Source: a virus. From it: a stretch of 49,524 bases of DNA. Of this stretch, positions 30,223-37,175 are shown piece by piece. The number at the start of each line of letters is the position of its first letter. Within the stretch, counting starts at the first letter, position 1. A model generated the notes under the pieces. It was not told the origin of the DNA. It saw only the letters and a program-made list of their open reading frames with translations, and ran no database searches. The stretch is taken from IMG/VR virus record IMGVR_UViG_3300042290_000428, positions 1 to 49,524 of that record; one strand, 5' to 3'. The position numbers were made by a program, and so were the translations under genes.

Positions 30223-30529
30223 CTGCCCTAACAAACGCCCGCCCTAACAGAAAACCCTAACAGGGTTAAAAGGTTACAGGGCAGGGGGTTACAAAGACGT
30301 TGTTAGGGCAGTTAGGGCAGTTAGGGTGGTTTTGAAATCAACGGGGCGGCGGGCGGCGGCGGCCAGGGGAGTGGGTAGGGGATAGTGTTCTCCTACTATT
30401 TTTAACTTTATACCCTAACTGCCCTAACAATCTCTCACTACCAACTATGGATCAACGACTTGCGTTGTTAGGGTAAACATCGTAAGACCCTAACAATCTC
30501 TGTAGAGCCCTAACAAATCGCCCTAACCG
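30223..30529. repeat. Cluster of CCCTAAC/GTTAGGG heptamers (origin candidate)
   Basis: About a dozen copies of CCCTAAC or its complement GTTAGGG in 300 bp, in both orientations, including three spaced 9 bp (gttagggca gttagggca gttagggt at 30302-30328) and inverted pairs. Such clustered short iterons are typical of initiator-binding origins. Confidence 0.55.
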
Positions 30530-30684
30530 GGGGCTGCTTGATTGTCGTAACCCGTTGAAATGTATTGTGGGTTGATTGCCAGCCGCTGGGATATTCCCCC
30601 ATGAGGGGAATTTGGTTGCGGGGGCTAAACCATGCTAAGATCCCTAAACTTGCTATAACCATTTCCGTGACGCCACGAAAAAGG

Positions 30685-30776
30685 TCGGGGGAGGTCCAGG
30701 TCGCTCGCCTTTCAGCATTTGCCTAACACAACGGTGGTTTGCCCGCTTACGCAGACGCCCTCGATGCCTCCCCCGA
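30685..30776 (+). ncRNA. Inverted-repeat element with 10-bp closing stem
   Basis: TCGGGGGAGG (30685-30694) pairs perfectly with CCTCCCCCGA (30767-30776), enclosing 72 bases. A second hairpin, AGCCCGGC/GCCGGGCT followed by TT, lies just downstream (about 30784-30821). It could be a structured RNA or an origin hairpin; strand is not certain. Confidence 0.4.
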
Positions 30777-31280
30777 TTTATGCGAGCCCGGCTTGCGTCC
30801 ATTGGCCGTAGAGGCCGGGCTTTCCGCAGCCAGCCGTCGAAACGAACTGGCGAGATAAGGAACCATGCTTGTCCGTGTTACGGGCTTTACCTGATTCCGG
30901 CTCTATCTCTACTAACTATTTCAAAAATCGCAATCTTTTGTTTTGATCTGGCACCCTGTAACCCTGAATCCGTTACGAAAAGCGCCCTCTAACGCACGTT
31001 CTGTTTCAAAATCGTGCAGTAGCACTGGCTTAAAGCGACTTTTCCACAGAATCCCGTCGATCTTGGCAAATAACTCGCCAGAAACGACGATAGAGCCCCT
31101 TTTGTGGTGCGTGGGACTCGTCAGAAATGTCGAGTACACCCTAAAAATTTGACATATAAATCAGATTATACCCTAAACGACACATTTTTTGACATATAGG
31201 GCATTTTATTCCCTATCGGGTATATTCAGGCATTATTACGGGTAGGTCATATGAATGCGTCCCTTTCAGAGGGACAGATA

Positions 31281-31313
31281 CCGACCCAGTACCGACCTAG
31301 TTCCGACCCAGTT
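31281..31313. repeat. Three 11-bp tandem direct repeats
   Basis: ccgacccagta, ccgacctagtt, ccgacccagtt, phased at 11 bp, one helical turn. Iteron-like protein-binding array. They lie inside a weak short ORF, which I do not consider a gene. Confidence 0.5.
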
Positions 31314-31574
31314 CCTATTGAATACGAACCACTGAATACTCTTGTTTGCGTACTACTCATTGGTGGTAAACGGCTTATACTATCTTTGAATAGTAACTTT
31401 TGTCAGAAAAACTGCCTATTTTTTCTTACAAAACCTCTGCGTTTGTCCATATCTGTCTAGGAATGGTACTCAAACTGTGCACGATACACACGGAAAGTGT
31501 AGTGTGCAATGTCTGCTATAGCTTCCGTTATCGGCAATAATGTCTCCTATAAGCAACTTTAGCTTCTGTTGATT

Positions 31575-31610
31575 ATCGGCAACATGATCGGCAACATGAT
31601 CGGCGACTCG
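31575..31610. repeat. 12-bp tandem repeat atcggcaacatg
   Basis: Two perfect copies plus a degenerate third (atcggcgactcg). Another near copy (ttatcggcaataatg) lies about 45 bases upstream. Confidence 0.5.
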
Positions 31611-31859
31611 ATTTCTAAACCCATCGAATTCGAGGGGTTTAGAAAATAGCCCTGCACCACCTCGCCCGAAAGCCCCGATTCTTGCCACCTAGTCGCCCCG
31701 CCAGCGAGTTTTTCGGCTTTTTGCGGGTCGTGGGAGCGGAAAACGATTTTACGGGCGTTTTTGAGGGGCTACAGACCTTCAGAAGAAAAATTTTTACAGG
31801 GGCTCATATATACGTTTGAAGCGTTTCGGCCTCCCCCACCCCCACACCCCCCGGCGGGG

Positions 31860-32340
31860 GCGCGGAGAAGATCTGACCGGCACTGCTCACTTTTCGGGGG
31901 TTAGTGTCACGCCGCAAGTCCCTCGTATGGGGGTCGGTGAGAATGGGAAGCACGAGCCCCATCCGACTAGGCGGATAATCTGCTGAAGCGCCCTAATGGG
32001 TGAACGAGGATGGTCGTCTCTGATCGACTCATGGGGTGTTCCTACGCTCTCTAACAAACCTAGTGCGGCCTTCGGCTTAACTACCTAGGTGCGGAGAGTT
32101 AAGGGGAAAACACGAGACGGAGCCCATGTAAAAGGGGACGGATAATGTCTTCCCCACGGGTGGGAGTGCGTAGCTGCACCTTGCCTGGATGCAGTCAGTC
32201 TCTTTGGAACGCTTCCGATAATCGCAATGAACGCTTTGCGTAAGGGGCTATCTCCCGAACGCCGCCAAATTGCGGGCGGCGATCAACTCTCAAAAGTGAG
32301 GGTTGATGTATCGCCCGCGACATTATGCGAGCATAACAAA
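31860..32340 (+). ncRNA. Large structured RNA candidate or long 5' leader
   Basis: GC-rich, non-coding and dense in local complementarity: ACCTAG/CTAGGT enclosing a GGCC-ttc-GGCT hairpin (about 32065-32095) within CTCT/AGAG; GGGGAC/GTC-CCCC (about 32135-32157); CTGCA/TGCAG (about 32172-32194); and a long 3' hairpin built from GCGGGCG...CGCCCGC around ATCAAC/GTTGAT (about 32269-32320). It ends just before the ATG at 32357, preceded by AAAGGA. It could be a stand-alone RNA or a regulatory leader; no known class is recognised. Confidence 0.45.
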
Positions 32341-32356
32341 ATGAAAGGATAAAGTT

Positions 32357-32665
32357 ATGTCCAACGAAAAGAAAGTTAAGCCCGAAGTTAAGCCCTCCGT
32401 TATGGCCGCCGAGATCGTGCAAGCGTGCAAGATCCTGGGGTATGTCCAGAAGGAGTGGGGTAATGGGTCAGCTGTGGTGTCCATCCAAGACAACTACCAG
32501 TCGTTCCTCCAGAAGCTTCCTGTCGGTAAGGATTGCTCCGCTGAGGCTCGCCTCTTCCGTAACACCATCAAGGGACTCGAGTCCTTTGTTTCTGGTGATG
32601 CCAAGAAAACTTGGGTCATCCACAAGAGCGGATCGTTTGCTCTCTACTCCAAGTTTTCTTCCTAG
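32357..32665 (+). CDS. Small conserved protein after RNA-like leader (102 aa)
   Basis: 102 residues, MSNEKKVKPEVKPSVMAAEI..., Lys-rich N-terminus, then ACKILGYVQKEWGNG and VIHKSGSFALYSKFSS. One of the few genes here with a Shine-Dalgarno-like AAAGGA 12 bases upstream. It has its own unit between the RNA-like region and the convergent small-terminase gene. Function unknown; a DNA- or RNA-binding role would fit the charge but is unproven. Confidence 0.65.
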   Translation: MSNEKKVKPEVKPSVMAAEIVQACKILGYVQKEWGNGSAVVSIQDNYQSFLQKLPVGKDCSAEARLFRNTIKGLESFVSGDAKKTWVIHKSGSFALYSKFSS

Positions 32666-32681
32666 TCGTTTCTAGCTAGGA

Positions 32682-33326
32682 TTAGACACTCGGCATCTCC
32701 CCCTCGGGGGAGGTGTCGCAGTCTGATTCTGTGGATGCAGATCCGTAGCCCGTCAATTTACTCTGTAGAGGTTGATTGTCGGACACCTCGCGGACACTTT
32801 CTTCGACGAAATCACCCTCCAGGATGTCCAGGGACGACTCCGCCCGGAGTCTATCGTTGACAAGCTGAAGGCTCACGATCGTGTTGGACTTCCCATCGTT
32901 GTCGTCGATGCCTAGCAATCGGCGCATCATCTTGTCAGCAATGTCATAGTCTTTCCAAGTGCGAGGTGGCGCAATGATGGTTTGGTCAAGCAGCCTTGCC
33001 ATCTTGAGAACGCCCTTGCTCCGGTAGTCCTTGGTGGCCGTGTCAAAATCGACCAATGCCGCTGACGCTGGCGATAATTTGCCAGTCTTCGCGTCGATTA
33101 GCTGCTCCTCGATGCTCTGATTCTCTGCAACCCTGTTACCATGTAGCTTTGCAACCTTGGCAATCTTGTTCGTGAGACGCTTCGGCGTGTTCCATTGCTC
33201 TCTGTTGCTCCTAGTCCGGACAGCATCGGGACTGATACCGAACAGCCCGGCCGCATCCTTCAAGGATGTCCCCTTTTCAACGACTTCTTTAATCTTGTCC
33301 CACGGGACATCGAGAGCTTTTGGCAT
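32682..33326 (-). CDS. Probable terminase small subunit
   Basis: 214 residues. An N-terminal helix-turn-helix (IKEVVEKGTSLKDAAGLFGI...DAVRTRSNREQW, about 12-46) as in small terminases, a helical middle (SIEEQLIDAKTGKLSPASAA, MARLLDQTI), and an acidic tail. It would recognise phage DNA for packaging. It lies alone on the minus strand among plus-strand genes and about 17 kb from terL, which is unusual, so a different HTH regulator is the alternative. It converges with the 102-residue gene, with only 16 bases between. Confidence 0.6.
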   Translation of the reverse strand: MPKALDVPWDKIKEVVEKGTSLKDAAGLFGISPDAVRTRSNREQWNTPKRLTNKIAKVAKLHGNRVAENQSIEEQLIDAKTGKLSPASAALVDFDTATKDYRSKGVLKMARLLDQTIIAPPRTWKDYDIADKMMRRLLGIDDNDGKSNTIVSLQLVNDRLRAESSLDILEGDFVEESVREVSDNQPLQSKLTGYGSASTESDCDTSPEGEMPSV

Positions 33327-33358
33327 AGTTAAGTAGAAACCTTTAACATCAAACCCTC

Positions 33359-33371
33359 GGTATAATCAACC
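33359..33371 (+). promoter_or_regulatory. 13-bp motif between divergent genes
   Basis: GGTATAATCAACC, 20 bases before the ATG at 33392 and 32 bases from the small-terminase start on the other strand. Confidence 0.5.
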
Positions 33372-33391
33372 ACTAAATTCAACAACCTATC

Positions 33392-33559
33392 ATGCACACA
33401 CGAACCAGGTCTACCACCACAATTAAGGAACAATGCCACTATTGGAACGGAACTAGATCTGTGCCTTGCGACCCTGAACCCCTGTGGGTCAGAATCCTTG
33501 GCTTCCTGCTCACGAGCATTGTGTGCGCCCTGATCGTGCTGGCCTTGGTTTGGCACTAG
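33392..33559 (+). CDS. Small single-pass membrane protein (55 aa)
   Basis: 55 residues, ATG 33392, TAG 33557-33559. A basic N-terminus (HTRTRSTTTIKEQ), then a transmembrane helix (about 35-53, ILGFLLTSIVCALIVLALVW). Preceded by the 13-bp motif, which supports a real gene. It is followed directly by the RNA-like stretch. Function unknown. Confidence 0.55.
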   Translation: MHTRTRSTTTIKEQCHYWNGTRSVPCDPEPLWVRILGFLLTSIVCALIVLALVWH

Positions 33560-33960
33560 GGCGCAGGAGTTTAATGCTACCTGGGGCTATCGGTGAAAAA
33601 CCCGAGCCCTTGCCCGTCTCAAGTCGGGAAGAAACGCAGAGAGGACTCTTGGTGCAGTATAGAAAGCGGTGAGAAGCGTCACCTAGATGCGAAAGGAAAG
33701 TGGGACTCAAAGCCTTTGTGCTTACGGCCAACACCCTAGCCGCACGGCGTGCATAAGCCGCACATCCCGTAGGTAACATGGCCACTCAGCCAAACCACCT
33801 GGGAGCCCTGCATCCCTTGGTAGAGTCCTGAAAGGGTCTTAACTCTGACCAGAATACGAGCGTTAGGCGCAAGCATCCACCGCCTAGTAGTGGGTGACTC
33901 ATAATCCCAACGGCTATGTCCTGCCGCCAGTAAGAGCAGGACACCCCAACCAAACCCTAA
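33560..33960 (+). ncRNA. Second large structured RNA candidate
   Basis: About 400 non-coding bases with many purine-rich single-strand-like stretches and hairpins: CCCG/CGGG (about 33617-33630), AGAGT/ACTCT (33822-33846), TAGGCG/CGCCTA (33864-33869/33881-33886), GTCCTGC/GCAGGAC (33918-33924/33936-33942). Its look (GAAA-type loops, GC stems) resembles the stretch at 31860-32340 and not protein-coding DNA. It ends before a gene with a good Shine-Dalgarno (AAAGGAACG). Class unknown. Confidence 0.45.
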
Positions 33961-33978
33961 AAGAAAGGAACGAAAGTC

Positions 33979-34167
33979 ATGTCACTGACCATCAACAATG
34001 CAATCACACGCGGCCTCTATGCCGAACCCAACAACGATGTCTGCATACCCTTCGACTTTGTGCGTAGGGACAAGGTAGAGGAGCCCTTTGTGCTGTTCTG
34101 CCGTGAGACTCCGGAACCAACGGAAGACGACGGGTTCACCGCCGCCTTCATCCTCAACCGCCTCTAA
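33979..34167 (+). CDS. Hypothetical protein (62 aa)
   Basis: 62 residues, MSLTINNAITRGLYAEPNND... with a beta-rich core (VEEPFVLFCRETPE). A Shine-Dalgarno-like AAAGGAACG lies 9 bases before the ATG, rare in this window and suggestive of strong translation. Function unknown. Confidence 0.65.
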   Translation: MSLTINNAITRGLYAEPNNDVCIPFDFVRRDKVEEPFVLFCRETPEPTEDDGFTAAFILNRL

Positions 34168-34198
34168 TATCAAACAACTTATCATCCACACAAGCACT

Positions 34199-34423
34199 AT
34201 GCACACGAACCTTTCCTCCACCGATTCTGAGTCCCTGCACTTCGTCGCCTCGAACTATGGCCGCACCCGCAACCATGTCTCGGCGTATGATGCCCTGATC
34301 CCCTGCAACCCTGCGCCCGGAATGGTGGACATGGACTTCGCCTTCGTCGTGGCGACCCCTGCCAAGCCCAGCCCATACAAAAAGTATACCGCAAACAAGT
34401 CTTGCGCTAACTCGGCGCACTAG
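34199..34423 (+). CDS. Hypothetical protein (74 aa)
   Basis: The start at 34199 (MHTNLSSTDSESLHFVASNY) follows an A/C-rich leader. 74 residues, no domain recognised. It contains one copy of the dispersed TGCAACCCTG decamer (34304-34313), encoding part of CNPAPG. Confidence 0.6.
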   Translation: MHTNLSSTDSESLHFVASNYGRTRNHVSAYDALIPCNPAPGMVDMDFAFVVATPAKPSPYKKYTANKSCANSAH

Positions 34424-34456
34424 GATATTCAACCACAACCTAAAAACAAACTGACC

Positions 34457-34654
34457 ATGAGCAGAACCATTCGTACCACGCACCAGCATTGGATGCGTTC
34501 ACCCAGGCACCTCGGCTCTCGCCGTGCCGCCGCCTCGATCCGCGAGGATGAGGAGGACGCCGGCCGTAGCCTTGGCAAGCTCCACCAGCCGCCCGATGCG
34601 TGGGAAGACATCCCCGTGGCCTCCCGTAGGGAAATGGTTCGTCGTCGTCGTTAA
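34457..34654 (+). CDS. Small basic hypothetical protein (65 aa)
   Basis: 65 residues, MSRTIRTTHQHWMRSPRHLG..., Arg-rich, ends MVRRRR. Preceded by a weak copy of the 13-bp motif (34422-34434, AGGATATTCAACC). Possibly nucleic-acid binding from charge alone. Confidence 0.55.
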   Translation: MSRTIRTTHQHWMRSPRHLGSRRAAASIREDEEDAGRSLGKLHQPPDAWEDIPVASRREMVRRRR

Positions 34655-34658
34655 ATCT

Positions 34659-34832
34659 ATGAAAATAGACCCTCAAGACCTCGTCGTCCCTTGGTACAGA
34701 CAGCCCGACAAGTGGGACGACCTACTAGCCGCTTCCGAACGCGTCCTCCGCATCTTGGAAGTTAGAGACGACTTCGGTCGTCCCGATGTGGTCGAACAGC
34801 TCCGCACCGCCGTCAAGGCAACCAAACAATAA
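34659..34832 (+). CDS. Hypothetical protein (57 aa)
   Basis: 57 residues from the ATG at 34659 (MKIDPQDLVVPWYRQPDKWD), helical, ends RTAVKATKQ. Its TAA overlaps the next ATG (TAATG), supporting coupling. Confidence 0.6.
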   Translation: MKIDPQDLVVPWYRQPDKWDDLLAASERVLRILEVRDDFGRPDVVEQLRTAVKATKQ

Positions 34833-35032
34833 TGAAATACAAGATCCAGACCCGATCTGTGAACGGATGGGCTGACCTCAAGGTATCCGACGACCACGAG
34901 AACTACTCGGTCGAGTTGTTTGATTCCATTGCGGAAGCCCTCCACGAACTCAACGACCTGGGCGGTCTTCATGGCCTCGATAGCTATCGAGTTGTGTGCC
35001 AGACCATGCCAGCTGACGACGAACTCTATTGA
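34832..35032 (+). CDS. Hypothetical protein (66 aa)
   Basis: 66 residues, MKYKIQTRSVNGWADLKVSD..., a beta-beta-alpha-like pattern typical of small phage proteins (SIAEALHELNDL). Coupled to its neighbour by TAATG. Function unknown. Confidence 0.65.
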   Translation: MKYKIQTRSVNGWADLKVSDDHENYSVELFDSIAEALHELNDLGGLHGLDSYRVVCQTMPADDELY

Positions 35033-35038
35033 ACCCTT

Positions 35039-35266
35039 ATGGACGCAACCAACCTCTCCGGCGAGCTGTATCACCTGTATGAAACAGGCGGTCAGTACGC
35101 CGTCTACGACTACGCCACCAAGCACCCCGACAAGTTCGAGTCCAAGTGGACTTACTGCGAACCCTGCGACAACGACACCCCGACCATCAAAGGCGACGAC
35201 TCGTGCGCCGTCTGCGGGTCGGCCAAGGCAACCGCAACCTCAACCGAGGATGAGCGCCATCCGTAG
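35039..35266 (+). CDS. Zinc-ribbon-like protein (75 aa)
   Basis: 75 residues with CEPC (about 50-53) and CAVC (about 66-69) pairs, a likely zinc ribbon, after an N-terminal helical part (YHLYETGGQYAVYDYATKHP). Overlaps the next gene by 17 bases. Role unknown. Confidence 0.65.
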   Translation: MDATNLSGELYHLYETGGQYAVYDYATKHPDKFESKWTYCEPCDNDTPTIKGDDSCAVCGSAKATATSTEDERHP

Positions 35267-35456
35267 AGCCAAGAAGTTGAACGCGATGCTCTGGCATAGG
35301 AAATGGGAAGACCAAGCGCACCGCTGTCAGAACCACTGCCGGGGCTGGATTGCTCACATTGATAACCGCTGGAAGATCGGCGGGTATATTCAACTACCAC
35401 GCAGATGTACCAAGTTACAGCACCACAACCTCCATCAGATAACCCTCGATTTATAG
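35250..35456 (+). CDS. Small basic Cys/His-containing protein (68 aa)
   Basis: 68 residues from the ATG at 35250 (MSAIRRAKKLNAMLWHRKWE), with HRCQNHCRGW and several His residues; basic throughout. Overlaps the zinc-ribbon gene by 17 bases. A GGTATATTCAACT sequence (35383-35395) in its end resembles the 13-bp motif. Not recognised. Confidence 0.5.
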   Translation: MSAIRRAKKLNAMLWHRKWEDQAHRCQNHCRGWIAHIDNRWKIGGYIQLPRRCTKLQHHNLHQITLDL

Positions 35457-35460
35457 ACCC

Positions 35461-35697
35461 ATGAACTGGCGCGAAGTCAAAGCACATCGGGAAACCCGAC
35501 GCAAGGAACTCCGAGCCTACAAGAGAAAACAAACCAGACAAACCCATGACCACCGACGAACTCAACCTCCTAGTCCGCCCCTACCTCCTGCGACAGCAGA
35601 CCAAGCGCGAGATCGAGATGAACTTCTTCATCCTCTCAATCCTGACGCTTGCTCTCCTTGCAACCGCGTTCGGTCTGACCTTGGCCTTTGTCCTTAA
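35461..35697 (+). CDS. Possible basic protein overlapping a membrane protein gene (78 aa)
   Basis: The ATG at 35461 follows the preceding stop by 4 bases and starts a very basic sequence (MNWREVKAHRETRRKELRAY). From about residue 29 the frame becomes Pro-rich and overlaps the better-looking membrane-protein frame at 35546. The N-terminal part looks real, the rest less so; perhaps a frameshift or a short gene that lost its stop. Confidence 0.35.
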   Translation: MNWREVKAHRETRRKELRAYKRKQTRQTHDHRRTQPPSPPLPPATADQARDRDELLHPLNPDACSPCNRVRSDLGLCP

Positions 35698-35704
35698 CTC
35701 CTAA
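35546..35704 (+). CDS. Small membrane protein (52 aa)
   Basis: 52 residues, ATG 35546, TAA 35702-35704: MTTDELNLLVRPYLLRQQTK, then one strong transmembrane helix (about 25-50, MNFFILSILTLALLATAFG). Five bases later the next gene starts. It overlaps the basic frame at 35461 over most of its length; the hydrophobic helix and neat spacing favour this frame. Confidence 0.55.
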   Translation: MTTDELNLLVRPYLLRQQTKREIEMNFFILSILTLALLATAFGLTLAFVLNS

Positions 35705-35709
35705 CAACT

Positions 35710-36024
35710 ATGAACAACCCACTCAAAATCCGCATCGCCAAAGCAAAAGAAAGATACGGGGTGGAGGATGATAAACGTAATCAGCCCGTCACCTCTCACC
35801 TTTTCCAAATCCTCGTTCTCGCTCCCAACGATGGAAGAGAATACGACCCCAGCCTAGAGCAGCTTGCCTACGACATCAGAGAAGGAGATTGCATCGGGAG
35901 CTTTGAAAAAGCGGACACCCAAGACCTCAAGCCAGAAGAAGTTATCCCCCTACTCTTCGACATCGGAAACGACGGAACCTTCTTTCAGGACGAACCCGAA
36001 GAATACATTGAAACAACCCTATAA
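35710..36024 (+). CDS. Hypothetical acidic protein (104 aa)
   Basis: 104 residues, MNNPLKIRIAKAKERYGVED..., acidic C-terminus (DEPEEYIETTL), no recognised domain. It stands before the DUF3150-like/MoxR cassette. Confidence 0.65.
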   Translation: MNNPLKIRIAKAKERYGVEDDKRNQPVTSHLFQILVLAPNDGREYDPSLEQLAYDIREGDCIGSFEKADTQDLKPEEVIPLLFDIGNDGTFFQDEPEEYIETTL

Positions 36025-36056
36025 CACACAAAAGGCAACCCAACCTCAAAACCCTT

Positions 36057-37115
36057 ATGACCACACTCATCACACCCGACGAATTAGCCCAGCGAGTCTG
36101 CTCCGGTGGAGTCCTGTACTCGATCACCCTGCGAAGTTTCGGCACCAATAAGAAGGACAAGGAAGCCAGCGCAAAGACCCGGCAGGATAACAACATCAAG
36201 GATCAGGAATCGGTTGCCACCTACAAGAAGCTCTTCAAGTCCGAGGTGCTCAAGCGCCTCCGGCGTTGCGACACCGCCATCTATGCAATCCCTCGCAAGT
36301 ATGGGGCACCTTGGGGTGACGGCACCTACTTCATCCCTGCCTCCAGGTATATCGACATGACCCGAGAGATGAAGGCCAAGCTCGCCGAGCGTGACGGCAT
36401 CATCAAGGAACTCGCTGACGAGTTGGTGCTTGCCCAAGCCGAGGCCCAGACCCGACTGGGAACCCTTTACGACGACAGGGACTACCCTCCTGTTGACACC
36501 ATCATCAGCCGCTACACCTACGAAACCAATACCGCGCAGATCACAACGCCAAACGGCTCGATGCTCGGGGTATTCGGCGACGTGGCGACGGCGGTGATGA
36601 ACGACGTGCAGGATTCCTTCAATGAGCAGATCAGCTCCATGGTTCCCTTCATCCGAGCGACCCTGCTCGACCCCCTGTTGCACCTCAGCTCGGTGTTGCA
36701 GAATCCCAAGACCAAGCTGTACGACACCAACTTCACCAATGTGTGGGAGGCTGCCGAGCGAGCGAAGGGATTGAATGTAGCCATCGACCCTGAGATTGAC
36801 GGGGCGGTGAATGAAATCACCTATCATTTGCAGATCGCACCGGAGGCTTGCCGCAAGGACAAGGCCATCCGAGCCATGGCGGCGAGCGATTGCAACCGGA
36901 TCATCGAGTCCCTTGGCGGCACCATCCCTGCTCCTGCGGCGGACAGCTATAAAGAGAAGGGCGACGATGTCACCCTGCAACCCTGCGACCATGCAGAACA
37001 GGCACCCTTCATCTCCGACGACCAGCTACACGAGCTGGCCGATGCTGGAGACCGATCCTTGGATAACACCCCCGAACCCCCTCCCGACGATATCCTGGCC
37101 AAACTTGGCTGGTAG
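36057..37115 (+). CDS. DUF3150-like partner of the MoxR ATPase
   Basis: 352 residues. Mixed N-terminal domain (VLYSITLRSFGTNKKDKEAS, then EVLKRLRRCDTAIYAIPRKY), long helices in the middle (MTREMKAKLAERDGIIKELA) and an acidic disordered C-terminus. It resembles, from memory, DUF3150 proteins encoded beside MoxR-type ATPases. Its position directly before the AAA+ gene and the VWA/metallopeptidase supports a three-part complex. It contains a TGCAACCCTG decamer (36976-36985). Function not established. Confidence 0.6.
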   Translation: MTTLITPDELAQRVCSGGVLYSITLRSFGTNKKDKEASAKTRQDNNIKDQESVATYKKLFKSEVLKRLRRCDTAIYAIPRKYGAPWGDGTYFIPASRYIDMTREMKAKLAERDGIIKELADELVLAQAEAQTRLGTLYDDRDYPPVDTIISRYTYETNTAQITTPNGSMLGVFGDVATAVMNDVQDSFNEQISSMVPFIRATLLDPLLHLSSVLQNPKTKLYDTNFTNVWEAAERAKGLNVAIDPEIDGAVNEITYHLQIAPEACRKDKAIRAMAASDCNRIIESLGGTIPAPAADSYKEKGDDVTLQPCDHAEQAPFISDDQLHELADAGDRSLDNTPEPPPDDILAKLGW

Positions 37116-37127
37116 GTATCATCAACC
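37115..37127 (+). promoter_or_regulatory. 13-bp motif before MoxR gene
   Basis: GGTATCATCAACC directly after the TAG of the DUF3150-like gene, followed by a 48-base A/C-rich leader to the ATG at 37176. Confidence 0.55.
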
Positions 37128-37175
37128 ACAACCCAAACGTTAACCCCGTTAGTAAACCCTAAAACACAAACACCT

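Larger units (their letters stand above)
29916..32356. other. 2.4-kb region without a convincing gene
   Basis: Short ORFs occur (30780-30992 plus, 31251-31460 plus, 31470-31688 minus), but they lack coding-like composition, recognisable domains and coupling. The region is compositionally patchy (AT-rich near 30040-30160, G-rich near 30340, C-rich near 31850) and holds clustered CCCTAAC repeats, direct repeats and long inverted repeats listed separately. A replication origin, a packaging region and structured RNAs are the likely contents. Confidence 0.6.

Noticed and set aside
30223-30529. Telomere-like repeats (TTAGGG) suggesting linear hairpin ends
   Set aside because: The heptamers are scattered in both orientations inside the window, not tandem at an end. 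Iterons are a simpler reading.
30780-31688. Short ORFs in the gene-free region (30780-30992, 30943-31152, 31251-31460 plus; 31470-31688, 30921-31139 minus)
   Set aside because: They overlap each other or repeats and inverted repeats, have odd composition, and show no coupling or recognisable domain.
31955-32160. Group I intron
   Set aside because: Only a P7-like pair (CGACTA/TGGTCG) could be found; no convincing P3/P8 core, internal guide sequence or interrupted gene.
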